A DNA stretch of 15,738 nucleotides from an uncultured Gammaproteobacteria bacterium (GTDB taxonomy: Bacteria; Pseudomonadota; Gammaproteobacteria; Pseudomonadales; Azotimanducaceae_A): assembly GCA_913041025.1 (NCBI GenBank), contig CAJWGQ010000052.1:1-15738 (forward strand), in the 5' to 3' direction. Under the pieces are notes generated by a model. It was given only the letters and a program-made list of their open reading frames with translations, did not search any database and was not told where the DNA came from. Shown here in pieces: positions 7,703 through 14,464 of the stretch. The position numbers and the translations under genes were made by a program. Every line of letters starts with the position of its first letter. Position 1 is the stretch's first letter.

Positions 7703-9007
7703 TTACTCTGCGTAATCGAGCCCCTTCGCCTTGGCAACCTCCCGAATGTTCGGGTTTACAGACTCGCGAAAAGGCACGTCGACGATTTCTCCTTCAACAG
7801 GAACGCCCGATGATTCCGAATATTCATCAGGTAGCCTGACAAGCAGTTTGGTTCCAATCTCTGACGATGCCGCAGGCACCCAGCCGAGAGCGATATTCGT
7901 GTTGAGTTCTGGTGACCACCACGGAGAGGTGATATAGCCCATATCGTTTCCGTTTGTGTCTGCAATTAGCCAGAAATCAGGCGCATAGTCCGTGATTTGC
8001 TTTCCGCCAAAGATTAGCCCCACCATTCGCATCTTGAACGGAAAGTTGCCACCATCGATCGCGGCTCGCTGACGCTCGAGCGCTTCCTTACCAATGTAAT
8101 CAGCTTTTTTGTTCCTTGGTACCTGGTAGCTTAGGTTTACCTGGAAAGGGGAGGTTTCAAAGTCCAAGTCCTGGCCCCAGGATACAATCCCAGCGGCAAT
8201 TCGACGATGATGGGCTGGAGCAACAACCTGCAGCCCGAATTCTTCTCCGCCTTCTAGTACCGCGTTCCAAACGATTTCAGCGTTCTGGTGAGCATCACGT
8301 ACATAGATTTCGTAGCCCTTCTCGCCTGTGAATCCAGTTTGACTGATTACTATTTCTACGTCTTTAAGAGTGGTTTCCATGAGTCCGTAATAAGGGATGT
8401 CCCTGACTGCCTCACCAGCAAGCTTGGCCATGAGATTTTCTGAGAGAGGACCCTGGATCTGTAGAGGGCAAACATCGATTTCGTCTATCAAGATGTCAAA
8501 CTTATTGCCGACATTCACACCTTGGAGCCAAAGCATCAGGTCGCTGTCAGAAATAGAAAACCAGAACTCATCGCCGGAAAGTCTTAACAGAACCGGATCG
8601 TTTAGTATTCCCCCTTTGTCGTTGCACAGAATTGCATATTTACCATTACCGGGTTTTATTTTGGTGGCATCACGGGTGATGACGTAATTAACAAAAGCCT
8701 CAGCGTCTGGACCCTTAACCCTGATTTGTCGCTCAACCGCTACGTTCCACATGGTCACCCGATTAACCAGCGCGTCGTATTCGGCCATCATCCCGCCGTC
8801 TTCTGGTTTCACGTATCCCCGTGGATGGTAAATGCGATTGTAGGTCGTTGCTCTCCAGCAGCCCGCCTCGATAGATAGATGCCAGAAGGGCGATTTTCTC
8901 ACCCGTGTTGAAATTAACAACTGGACAGGAGTGCGGCCGCTCTGTCTTAAATTATAGGGTACTACTCGATCGCTTTGATCGACGCTTGGATGATTTGGAT
9001 GTGTCAT
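7703..9007 (-). CDS. DmdA/GcvT-family tetrahydrofolate-dependent methyl- or aminomethyltransferase
   Basis: This 434-residue protein belongs to the GcvT fold family and most resembles the DmdA branch (DMSP demethylase, which moves a methyl group to THF giving 5-methyl-THF). DmdA-like features include STRVRKSPFWHLSIEAG (33-49), TTYNRIYHP (54-62), MWNVAVERQIRVKGPDA (86-102), GGILNDPVLLRL (132-143) and FWFSISDSDLMLW (148-160). Asp137 aligns with the conserved Asp of the GGxxDD segment of GcvT proteins. Later come CPLQIQGP, SQTGFTGEKGYEIYV and the C-terminal barrel (DYIGKEAL onward). It is roughly 60 residues longer than typical DmdA, partly from a 30-residue N-terminal extension. The ATG follows AAGGGGGAA by about 6 bases. 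It lies 38 bases downstream of the flavoprotein gene, so they likely share a transcript. Other GcvT relatives act on N- or O-methyl groups, so DMSP is only one possible substrate. Confidence 0.85.
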   Translation of the reverse strand: MTHPNHPSVDQSDRVVPYNLRQSGRTPVQLLISTRVRKSPFWHLSIEAGCWRATTYNRIYHPRGYVKPEDGGMMAEYDALVNRVTMWNVAVERQIRVKGPDAEAFVNYVITRDATKIKPGNGKYAILCNDKGGILNDPVLLRLSGDEFWFSISDSDLMLWLQGVNVGNKFDILIDEIDVCPLQIQGPLSENLMAKLAGEAVRDIPYYGLMETTLKDVEIVISQTGFTGEKGYEIYVRDAHQNAEIVWNAVLEGGEEFGLQVVAPAHHRRIAAGIVSWGQDLDFETSPFQVNLSYQVPRNKKADYIGKEALERQRAAIDGGNFPFKMRMVGLIFGGKQITDYAPDFWLIADTNGNDMGYITSPWWSPELNTNIALGWVPAASSEIGTKLLVRLPDEYSESSGVPVEGEIVDVPFRESVNPNIREVAKAKGLDYAE

Positions 9008-9045
9008 GATTAGTTCCCCCTTTTAAATTGTTTTATTGTGATTAT

Positions 9046-11643
9046 TTATGAACGGACTCTTTTGTTTTCAGGATCAAAGAGCGACCCTTTGCCGACGATT
9101 TGGACGGTCATCGGATAGATGCCATCCCCATTTTCGTTGAAGTACTCCAGTGACAATGATTTGCCAGTTATGGCGATATCTTTTGGGAGATAACCCATAG
9201 CGACGTGTTGTTTGATTGACGGACAATAGGACATGCTAGTGGTATATGACCTTCGGCCCTTGCTATCCATTAGCACCTCTCCAGTGTCCGCATCGAGAAT
9301 TGGAGAGATACCAACCGGATAGCGGGCCCCATTTCCTGATACATTCAACGCATCGAGAGTCATCGTGCATAAAATCGCGCTGGGCTCTTCTGTTCTGTGG
9401 GTTAGGTGCGCACTTTTGCCATGAAAATCGGCAGCTTTTACCTGAGGTCTTTCAACGGCAGATTCACAAGCATTGTATTCGGTCTCGAGATCCGCGCCCT
9501 GGAGTCGAAAACTTTTCTCAAGCCGACGGCTGTTGGCGTAGGTCTCTATACCGACTGGCACCACTCCGACTTCCAGGAGGGCGTCGTATAAGGCAAGACC
9601 TTCTTCCCTATCATTGTTGAGATAAATCTCCCAGCCGCTCTCTCCGACGTAAGAAATGCGAGCAGCCCATACCTGGATAGTTTTTCCCTGAGGTAGATTC
9701 AATGTTAATTCTTTAGCGGTAACAAAGGGAAAGTTGCCGATATTAATTTCAGCAGGATCGGTCAAGTACCCCAGTGCTTTTTGAGCCTGAGGCCCCCACA
9801 ACCCCAGGGTGGCTATGTCATGGGTTCTAATGTTGATGTCGGCTTCTAATCCTTGATCATCTCTGTAATTACGTAAAGTAACCCAGTCCCGGTTACCGTC
9901 CGCGCCGCCAGTCACGATCCGATAGGAGTCTGTCCCTAACCGAGATATGGTAAGGTCCGCGTGGACGCCCCCGTCTTCGTCGAGAAAATTCGTGTAAATT
10001 ACGCGCCCCTCTGGTGTTTTGCCGCCGACCTTGGCAACAGAAAGGTATTCGAGCATTCGCTCAGCATCGGGTCCTCTCACATCCATGATTGCGAAGTGAG
10101 ATAGATTGATCATGCCGGCGGATTCGCTCATTGCCAGATGTTCTGCATTGGCTATCTCGTAGGGCACGTGTCTCCGATCCCACTCGTTGTTTCGAGTTGG
10201 TACTGTTTTCAGATATTTAGCGAGTTTTTGTCGATTGCTCTCATAGGCAAACGCCCGCTCCCAGCCGCCGACTTCGTTATCGAAGTAACCGCCCAGCTCT
10301 TTTTCTCTAGCGTAAAATGGACTGACAAAGAGTTCTCTTTGGGTAAGGTAGGGTTCTCTGGGATGGACTGCCGGCGTATAAATGGTCTTGGCGTTTTCAA
10401 AAGAACGAGTTTTAACAAAGGCTTTTTCTTTTTGAGCTGGATAAAACCTGGCGATATCAAAAGAGTGCATGTCCATCGGCGCTTTACCGTTGACCATCCA
10501 TTCTGCGCAGAGCCTTGCGCATCCTGGGCCGTCTTTCACCCAGACTGCCTCGCATAACCAGAAGCCTCGGACTTCGGGGCTTTCGCCTATTAAGGAACCG
10601 GCATCAGAGGTCACGGAGAGTAGTCCGTTAAAGGAGCTTCTTTCATCCCAACCTAATTCATTGAGTATTGGTGTCGTCGCGAAAGCCTTCTCAAGAGGTT
10701 CTGCTATTTCCTCTAAAGTTAAATGACGCATAGAAGGAGAGGTCATTGTTTTGTCTGGGTTCCCGATGTCCTCTGCATCCACGAGGCGTGGTTCTTTGTC
10801 TTCATAATATCCCCACTCAAGCATGCCGCCGTGCAGCCTGCCGGTGTCTCTAACATAAGCCGAATTGCCCTGGTCTCTGAGCAGTGGGTACACCAGAAAG
10901 TCCTCGGCGCCTTGTGCTTGCGGGAGCGGGCCAAAAAACAGCAAAGGATGCTCGACAGGAGACAGTGGAATTGGAACTCCGGCCATTTCCCCCAATAAGG
11001 GACCCCAAATCCCGGATGCGATCACCACTTTATCGGTCCGGATCAATCCTTTATCGGTTTCTACTCCGACTATCCGTCCTTTTTCAATTGCAAATCCTGT
11101 TGCAGGCGTATCGGTATAAGTGGTTAGAGCGCCAGTTTCTCTAGCCTTTTCAACGGCATAGCTCACGACATCTTGCGAGCGAGGTATCACCAGCCCCGCG
11201 TCAGGATCCCACATTGCACCCTTAATAGACTCTTCATCCAACAACGGGAATTTTTCCGCAGCCTCAGAGGCCGAGATCAAGCTGACATTGGTTCCGAAAG
11301 CCTTGCCCGATGAGACTTTGCGTTTGAGTTCTTCCCAACGCGCGTCGTCGTCCTTGCGACAGATTTCCAGCCCCCCTTTTTTTAGAAAGAAGCCGTGGTC
11401 TTCATAAAATTTGCGGCTAAAGCCTGTTGCCCAGTTACTTAACTTATCGTGGGTTGTGTTATAGACGAAATCCGAGGCATGGGCTGTTGACCCAATGTCC
11501 GAGGGAATGACGGAAGATTTTTCTAAGCCGACGATAGCTTTTTGGCCCAGTTCAGCTAACCAATACGCCAGCATTGAGCCCACGATTCCGCCGACACCGA
11601 CGATGACTACATCGGCTTCAGTAGTAAAATTTGAGGATTGCAA
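9046..11643 (-). CDS. Dimethylglycine/sarcosine dehydrogenase-like FAD oxidoreductase fused to GcvT domain
   Basis: This 865-residue protein has the two-part layout of dimethylglycine and sarcosine dehydrogenases: an N-terminal DAO-type FAD domain (about 11-370), a linker domain (about 375-435), a GcvT THF-binding domain (about 440-715) and a GcvT C-terminal barrel (about 735-850). The family oxidises an N-methyl group to an iminium and passes the carbon to THF as methylene-THF. Visible features are DVVIVGVGGIVGS (11-23), GSTAHAS with His55 at the position that binds FAD covalently in dimethylglycine dehydrogenase, SPFYAREKELGGYF before the GcvT part, and GGVHADLTISRLG with Asp563 at the catalytic GcvT position. 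The Rossmann loop has one residue more than the usual GGGIVG. The start is TTG: the nearest upstream in-frame codon set hits a stop (TGA), AGGA lies 9 bases before it, and the next ATG falls beyond the FAD motif. Exact substrate unknown. Confidence 0.9.
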   Translation of the reverse strand: MQSSNFTTEADVVIVGVGGIVGSMLAYWLAELGQKAIVGLEKSSVIPSDIGSTAHASDFVYNTTHDKLSNWATGFSRKFYEDHGFFLKKGGLEICRKDDDARWEELKRKVSSGKAFGTNVSLISASEAAEKFPLLDEESIKGAMWDPDAGLVIPRSQDVVSYAVEKARETGALTTYTDTPATGFAIEKGRIVGVETDKGLIRTDKVVIASGIWGPLLGEMAGVPIPLSPVEHPLLFFGPLPQAQGAEDFLVYPLLRDQGNSAYVRDTGRLHGGMLEWGYYEDKEPRLVDAEDIGNPDKTMTSPSMRHLTLEEIAEPLEKAFATTPILNELGWDERSSFNGLLSVTSDAGSLIGESPEVRGFWLCEAVWVKDGPGCARLCAEWMVNGKAPMDMHSFDIARFYPAQKEKAFVKTRSFENAKTIYTPAVHPREPYLTQRELFVSPFYAREKELGGYFDNEVGGWERAFAYESNRQKLAKYLKTVPTRNNEWDRRHVPYEIANAEHLAMSESAGMINLSHFAIMDVRGPDAERMLEYLSVAKVGGKTPEGRVIYTNFLDEDGGVHADLTISRLGTDSYRIVTGGADGNRDWVTLRNYRDDQGLEADINIRTHDIATLGLWGPQAQKALGYLTDPAEINIGNFPFVTAKELTLNLPQGKTIQVWAARISYVGESGWEIYLNNDREEGLALYDALLEVGVVPVGIETYANSRRLEKSFRLQGADLETEYNACESAVERPQVKAADFHGKSAHLTHRTEEPSAILCTMTLDALNVSGNGARYPVGISPILDADTGEVLMDSKGRRSYTTSMSYCPSIKQHVAMGYLPKDIAITGKSLSLEYFNENGDGIYPMTVQIVGKGSLFDPENKRVRS

Positions 11644-11670
11644 AGACGGGATTCCTCATCATATTTTTCC

Positions 11671-11683
11671 GCGATTCTATCGC
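11671..11683. promoter_or_regulatory. Palindrome overlapping the predicted -10 (candidate operator)
   Basis: GCGAT (11671-11675), TCT, ATCGC (11679-11683) is a perfect 5-bp inverted repeat with a 3-base spacer. It covers the predicted -10 box of the leftward operon, a typical place for a repressor site. No regulator gene is in the window. Confidence 0.35.
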
Positions 11684-11703
11684 TGAAATTTGCGTGCGAA
11701 CAA
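11674..11703 (-). promoter_or_regulatory. Candidate promoter of the flavoprotein/DmdA-like operon
   Basis: On the minus strand TTGTTC (11698-11703) and TAGAAT (11674-11679) are 18 bases apart. The -10 has one mismatch to TATAAT and the -35 three to TTGACA. The predicted transcript start near 11667 leaves a short leader of about 24 bases containing the GAGGAA ribosome-binding site. The spacing fits, but the score is modest. Confidence 0.35.
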
Positions 11704-11770
11704 CTGTTTTTTTTTGAAATTTTGATTGCAATTTTTCGAAAAAAAGCGCCTGATTTCGTCCCAAAAATTC

Positions 11771-11787
11771 ACTGTATTTTTCACAGT
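11771..11787. repeat. Inverted repeat ACTGT-N7-ACAGT upstream of the MetF-like gene
   Basis: ACTGT (11771-11775) and ACAGT (11783-11787) are separated by ATTTTTC. The same stretch gives a direct repeat: CTGTATTTTT at 11772-11781 recurs at 11806-11815, 34 bases on, close to three helical turns. Both lie in the T-rich 190-base gap between the divergent flavoprotein and MetF-like genes. They may bind a regulator, though low-complexity T runs make chance matches more likely. Confidence 0.3.
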
Positions 11788-11833
11788 TTTGGCCCTCTTT
11801 TTTTGCTGTATTTTTGGAAAGGAGCTAGCGATT

Positions 11834-12709
11834 TTGAATCAGCTTGTTAATAAATTTAATGACGGAAATTTTATTGTCACTTCGGAGTTAACACCTCCTA
11901 AAGGGACGGATGTCGAAGCGTTATTATCGAAGGCCGAAAATCTCGCGCCTGTGGTAGACGCCATAAACCTAACCGACTCACACGGATCAAAGATGAGTTT
12001 GTCGCCTATCGCATCGGCAAAACTGGTTAAAGACATCGGAGTTGAACCCATTTTGCAGATGACAACCAGAGATAGAAATCGTATCGCCCTTCAAAGTGAC
12101 ATGATGGGAGCCTGGGTGCTGGGCATAGAAAATTTGATGTGCATGGGAGGAGATCCGCCCCATCTGGGCGATCACCCTGATGCAAAACCAGTGTTTGATA
12201 TTCCTACTGAACAACTGATAAGAGCGGCTATGAGCCTTAATGACGGGCATGATCTAATGGCTAATGCGTTGAAGGGTGGTACCGCATTTAATATTGGAGC
12301 TGTCATTAACCCTGGGGCCGACGACCTAAAGTCTGAGATCCACCGTTTAGAGAAGAAGGTGGAAAGTGGCGCAACCTATTTTCAAACCCAAGCAGTGTTT
12401 GACGTGAACTCTTTTTCCGAGTTCATGGCGCAAATAAAGCATCTGGATATTAGGGTTCTCGCTGGCATTATGCCCATCAAGTCCATCAAGATGGCTCTCT
12501 ATATGAACGACAACATCCCGGGAATCGAAGTGCCGGATTCGATAATGACTCGAATTGAGCAAGCTAAAGATGTGTTGGAAGAGAGTTTAACGATATCTGC
12601 TGAAATCATTCAGGGGTTACAATCTAGTTGTTCAGGCGTGCATATCATGGCGCCTGGTTGGGAGGCCAATATTCCTGCGTTGGTTACGCGATCTGGTCTG
12701 GTCAGTTAG
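11834..12709 (+). CDS. Methylenetetrahydrofolate reductase (MetF-like)
   Basis: From the chosen start this is a 291-residue protein of the MTHFR family, a flavin TIM barrel that interconverts 5,10-methylene-THF and 5-methyl-THF. Conserved features are Glu18 in VTSELTPPKG (equivalent to the catalytic Glu of the FEFFPP motif in E. coli MetF), LTDSHGSKMSLSP, MTTRDRNRIALQSD (77-90), and MCMGGDPPHLGDHPDAKPVF with Asp107 at the position of E. coli Asp120. ANALKGGTAFNIGAVINPG and SGATYFQTQAVFD follow. The reading frame extends 36 codons further upstream to 11726, but those codons give a T-rich, Phe-rich tail unlike the family. TTG 11834 sits 9 bases after AAAGGAG (11818-11824) and gives the normal family length. 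It is divergent from the flavoprotein operon. Next to two folate-using enzymes it may run in the oxidative direction, turning 5-methyl-THF back to methylene-THF. Confidence 0.87.
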   Translation: MNQLVNKFNDGNFIVTSELTPPKGTDVEALLSKAENLAPVVDAINLTDSHGSKMSLSPIASAKLVKDIGVEPILQMTTRDRNRIALQSDMMGAWVLGIENLMCMGGDPPHLGDHPDAKPVFDIPTEQLIRAAMSLNDGHDLMANALKGGTAFNIGAVINPGADDLKSEIHRLEKKVESGATYFQTQAVFDVNSFSEFMAQIKHLDIRVLAGIMPIKSIKMALYMNDNIPGIEVPDSIMTRIEQAKDVLEESLTISAEIIQGLQSSCSGVHIMAPGWEANIPALVTRSGLVS

Positions 12710-12780
12710 TTGTATTGAAAACTTTAAGTTGCCCAGGAACTAAATTCGACTATTGGGAGCAGTGTGTTTTAGGGATTCCT

Positions 12781-13449
12781 TCAGTCCTTAAAGAATACAT
12801 TCTCCTCGAGCGGTGCTCTAATTGTTCTAGCATTGTTAGCTGCAATCGACGTGTCTTCATAACCGAAGCTAATGCCGAACAGAATTTTTATCTCATCTTC
12901 GATCTCGAATGTCTCTCGGACAAGGTCGGGATAGTGCCCCATAGTTCCTTGTGCGCAACTGGCTAGCCCATGGGCAGTCATCGATAACATTAAAGTTTGC
13001 GCGTACATCCCAAGGTCGGCGGCGGAGTTCATGCTGAAGTATTCGTGCATGCCCAAAAACAGGACGTGCGGCGCATCGAACATTTCGAAATTTCTGAATG
13101 CTGCTCTAGCTCTACCTTCTCTGTCTTCCCACTCAATGCCCATTGCATCATACAATACCTTGGCGCACCCACGCTGGCGTGCCTTCCAGGGATCGGCGAG
13201 ACGCCCCTTACTTTTATAATCTTGGTTTGAAGGGACTTTTTCCATGGAACGCCGTATGAATTCCTGTCTCAGGTTTTCTAGTGTTTGGCCAGACGCTACA
13301 TAGACTTGCCAAGGCTGTTGATTGGTTCCAGAGGGAGACCATTGTGCTAGTTCAAAGACTTCTTTTAATTTTGCCTCTGGCACTTGTTGTGATTGAAAGC
13401 CTCGAACCGAATGGCGGTTCATCACTGCGTCTTTTAAAGATACTTCCAT
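12781..13449 (-). CDS. Nitroreductase-family FMN oxidoreductase
   Basis: This 222-residue protein has the FMN-binding signature of the nitroreductase fold: MNRHSVRGF (10-18, with Arg12, Ser14 and Arg16), then AQWSPSGTNQQPWQVY (35-50), ADLGMYAQTLMLSMTAHGL in the middle, and ILFGISFGYED near the C-terminus. Such enzymes form dimers and use NAD(P)H to reduce nitro groups, quinones, enones or similar acceptors; many natural substrates are unknown. The sequence resembles the PnbA-type branch. It lies 75 bases downstream of the TauD-like gene on the same strand, so co-transcription is likely, and it converges with the MetF-like gene across a 71-base gap in which I see no convincing terminator. Its ribosome-binding site is weak (GAGAG or AAG). 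The role in this locus is unclear; it might reduce an unsaturated intermediate. Confidence 0.88.
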   Translation of the reverse strand: MEVSLKDAVMNRHSVRGFQSQQVPEAKLKEVFELAQWSPSGTNQQPWQVYVASGQTLENLRQEFIRRSMEKVPSNQDYKSKGRLADPWKARQRGCAKVLYDAMGIEWEDREGRARAAFRNFEMFDAPHVLFLGMHEYFSMNSAADLGMYAQTLMLSMTAHGLASCAQGTMGHYPDLVRETFEIEDEIKILFGISFGYEDTSIAANNARTIRAPLEENVFFKD

Positions 13450-13523
13450 AGCGAATACTTACTCTCAGTTAGATTTTTTGTTTGGTCTAGGCGGACAACC
13501 TTGCGATTACCACTCTTTTTATT

Positions 13524-14381
13524 TTAGATGGGTCTCTCACCTTTAATGGTCACTCTGTGCATATGTCTCCTTTCTCCCGGGTAATCATTGAGCGCGTTGT
13601 GGAATACGCAACGATTGTCCCACATAGCTAACGATCCCTTTTCCCATTTGAATTGAGTAACGTATTTTTCTTGAGTTAGATGTTTGGTCAAGAACGAAAA
13701 AATGGAATGGCTCTCTTCATGTGACCAGCCTTTAATTCGATGGGTATGGGGTTTGCTGCAATAGATGCTTTTGTTACCCGTCTCTCCGTGAGTACGCATC
13801 AACGGATGTTCTACTTCAGACTCTGCAAATTCCTCGTTTCCTCCATAGGAGGGCCCGAGTTCTTTTTTCATCTCCTTTTTATCGTAGCTCCCGCCGGAGC
13901 CATGGACCATCTTGGGTGTGAAGACGCCTTTCATTTCTCCAAAGGTGGATTTCATACCATCACTGAGGTCTTGATAGGCGGCTGTGGCATTGGCAAACAG
14001 AGTGTCACCTCCATTCTGTGGGACCTCGATCGCATAGAGTAGCGTGGCTTTGGGAGGTACTTCCTTGTAGGAAGAGTCAGTGTGCCAAGCTCCTCCAAAA
14101 TTAATTTTTGTTTCTGGTTCTTTGATGATAGGGATAACGTTTGGATGCGAGTCAACTGACTGCATGAACGGATAAGTGTCTAGTTCGCCAAACAGCTCAC
14201 CAAAGCTCGCCTGTTGTGTCGGGGTTAAATTTTGGTCTCTAAAAAAGACGATGTGATGTTTTAGCCAAGCTTGATGAATCTCGCTGATTACATCTTCTTC
14301 AAGGTCCTGACTAAGATCCACGCCAGATATAATCGCACCCACTGGACCTAGGCTTGTATCTACTTCAATTGTTTTCCACAT
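13524..14381 (-). CDS. TauD/TfdA-family Fe(II)/2-oxoglutarate-dependent dioxygenase
   Basis: This 285-residue protein matches E. coli TauD in length and in metal-site spacing. His100 and Asp102 (GAWHTDSSY) with distal His261 (DNRCVFHNAL) form the iron facial triad, and Arg276 (RRHMHRV) is placed to bind 2-oxoglutarate. Other family marks are GAIISGVDLSQDL near the N-terminus, HHIVFFRDQNL (42-52) and GGDTLFANATAAYQDL. It should hydroxylate a C-H bond, often next to a sulfonate, carboxylate, ether or amine so that the product breaks apart; the substrate is not known. The frame opens 7 codons earlier at 14402, but the ribosome-binding site AGAGGGGA lies inside that extension 7-8 bases before ATG 14381, so the shorter form was chosen. 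It is probably co-transcribed with the nitroreductase-family gene and is divergent from the dehydrogenase gene. Confidence 0.92.
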   Translation of the reverse strand: MWKTIEVDTSLGPVGAIISGVDLSQDLEEDVISEIHQAWLKHHIVFFRDQNLTPTQQASFGELFGELDTYPFMQSVDSHPNVIPIIKEPETKINFGGAWHTDSSYKEVPPKATLLYAIEVPQNGGDTLFANATAAYQDLSDGMKSTFGEMKGVFTPKMVHGSGGSYDKKEMKKELGPSYGGNEEFAESEVEHPLMRTHGETGNKSIYCSKPHTHRIKGWSHEESHSIFSFLTKHLTQEKYVTQFKWEKGSLAMWDNRCVFHNALNDYPGERRHMHRVTIKGERPI

Positions 14382-14415
14382 GGCGCTATCCCCTCTTTGC
14401 ATTTCATGCGTGGCC

Positions 14416-14436
14416 CTGATAATACTTCACTATCAG
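14416..14436. promoter_or_regulatory. Inverted repeat CTGATA-N9-TATCAG between divergent genes (candidate operator)
   Basis: CTGATA (14416-14421) and TATCAG (14431-14436) form a perfect 6-bp inverted repeat with a 9-base spacer. It is central in the 83-base gap between the TauD-like and dehydrogenase genes and overlaps the predicted -10 of the TauD-like promoter. A 21-bp symmetrical site there is typical of a dimeric repressor, which could control both genes. Confidence 0.45.
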
Positions 14437-14448
14437 TTGACGCGTAAA
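14419..14448 (-). promoter_or_regulatory. Candidate promoter of the TauD-like/nitroreductase operon
   Basis: On the minus strand TTTACG (14443-14448) and TATTAT (14419-14424) are 18 bases apart. The -10 has one mismatch to consensus; the -35 is weak. The transcript would start near 14412, about 30 bases before ATG 14381. Confidence 0.3.
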
Positions 14449-14464
14449 CCAAGGGAGAACACAC

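Noticed and set aside
10138..10557. Plus-strand open frame of 139 codons
   Set aside because: It lies wholly within the flavoprotein gene on the other strand, has no family features and no convincing ribosome-binding site.
11726..11833. N-terminal extension of the MetF-like protein as a signal peptide or membrane anchor
   Set aside because: The 36 codons come from T-rich intergenic DNA, are unlike the family, and a good ribosome-binding site precedes TTG 11834, which gives normal length.
11700..11833. Riboswitch ahead of the MetF-like gene
   Set aside because: The region is T-rich and short, and I could not identify the conserved core of a SAM, THF or cobalamin riboswitch.
12710..12780. Intrinsic terminator between the MetF-like and nitroreductase-family genes
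   Set aside because: Only short imperfect repeats such as AGTT/AACT are present, with no T run placed correctly.
14382..14402. Longer TauD-like start at ATG 14402
   Set aside because: The seven added codons contain the AGAGGGGA ribosome-binding site of the ATG at 14381, and no good site precedes 14402.
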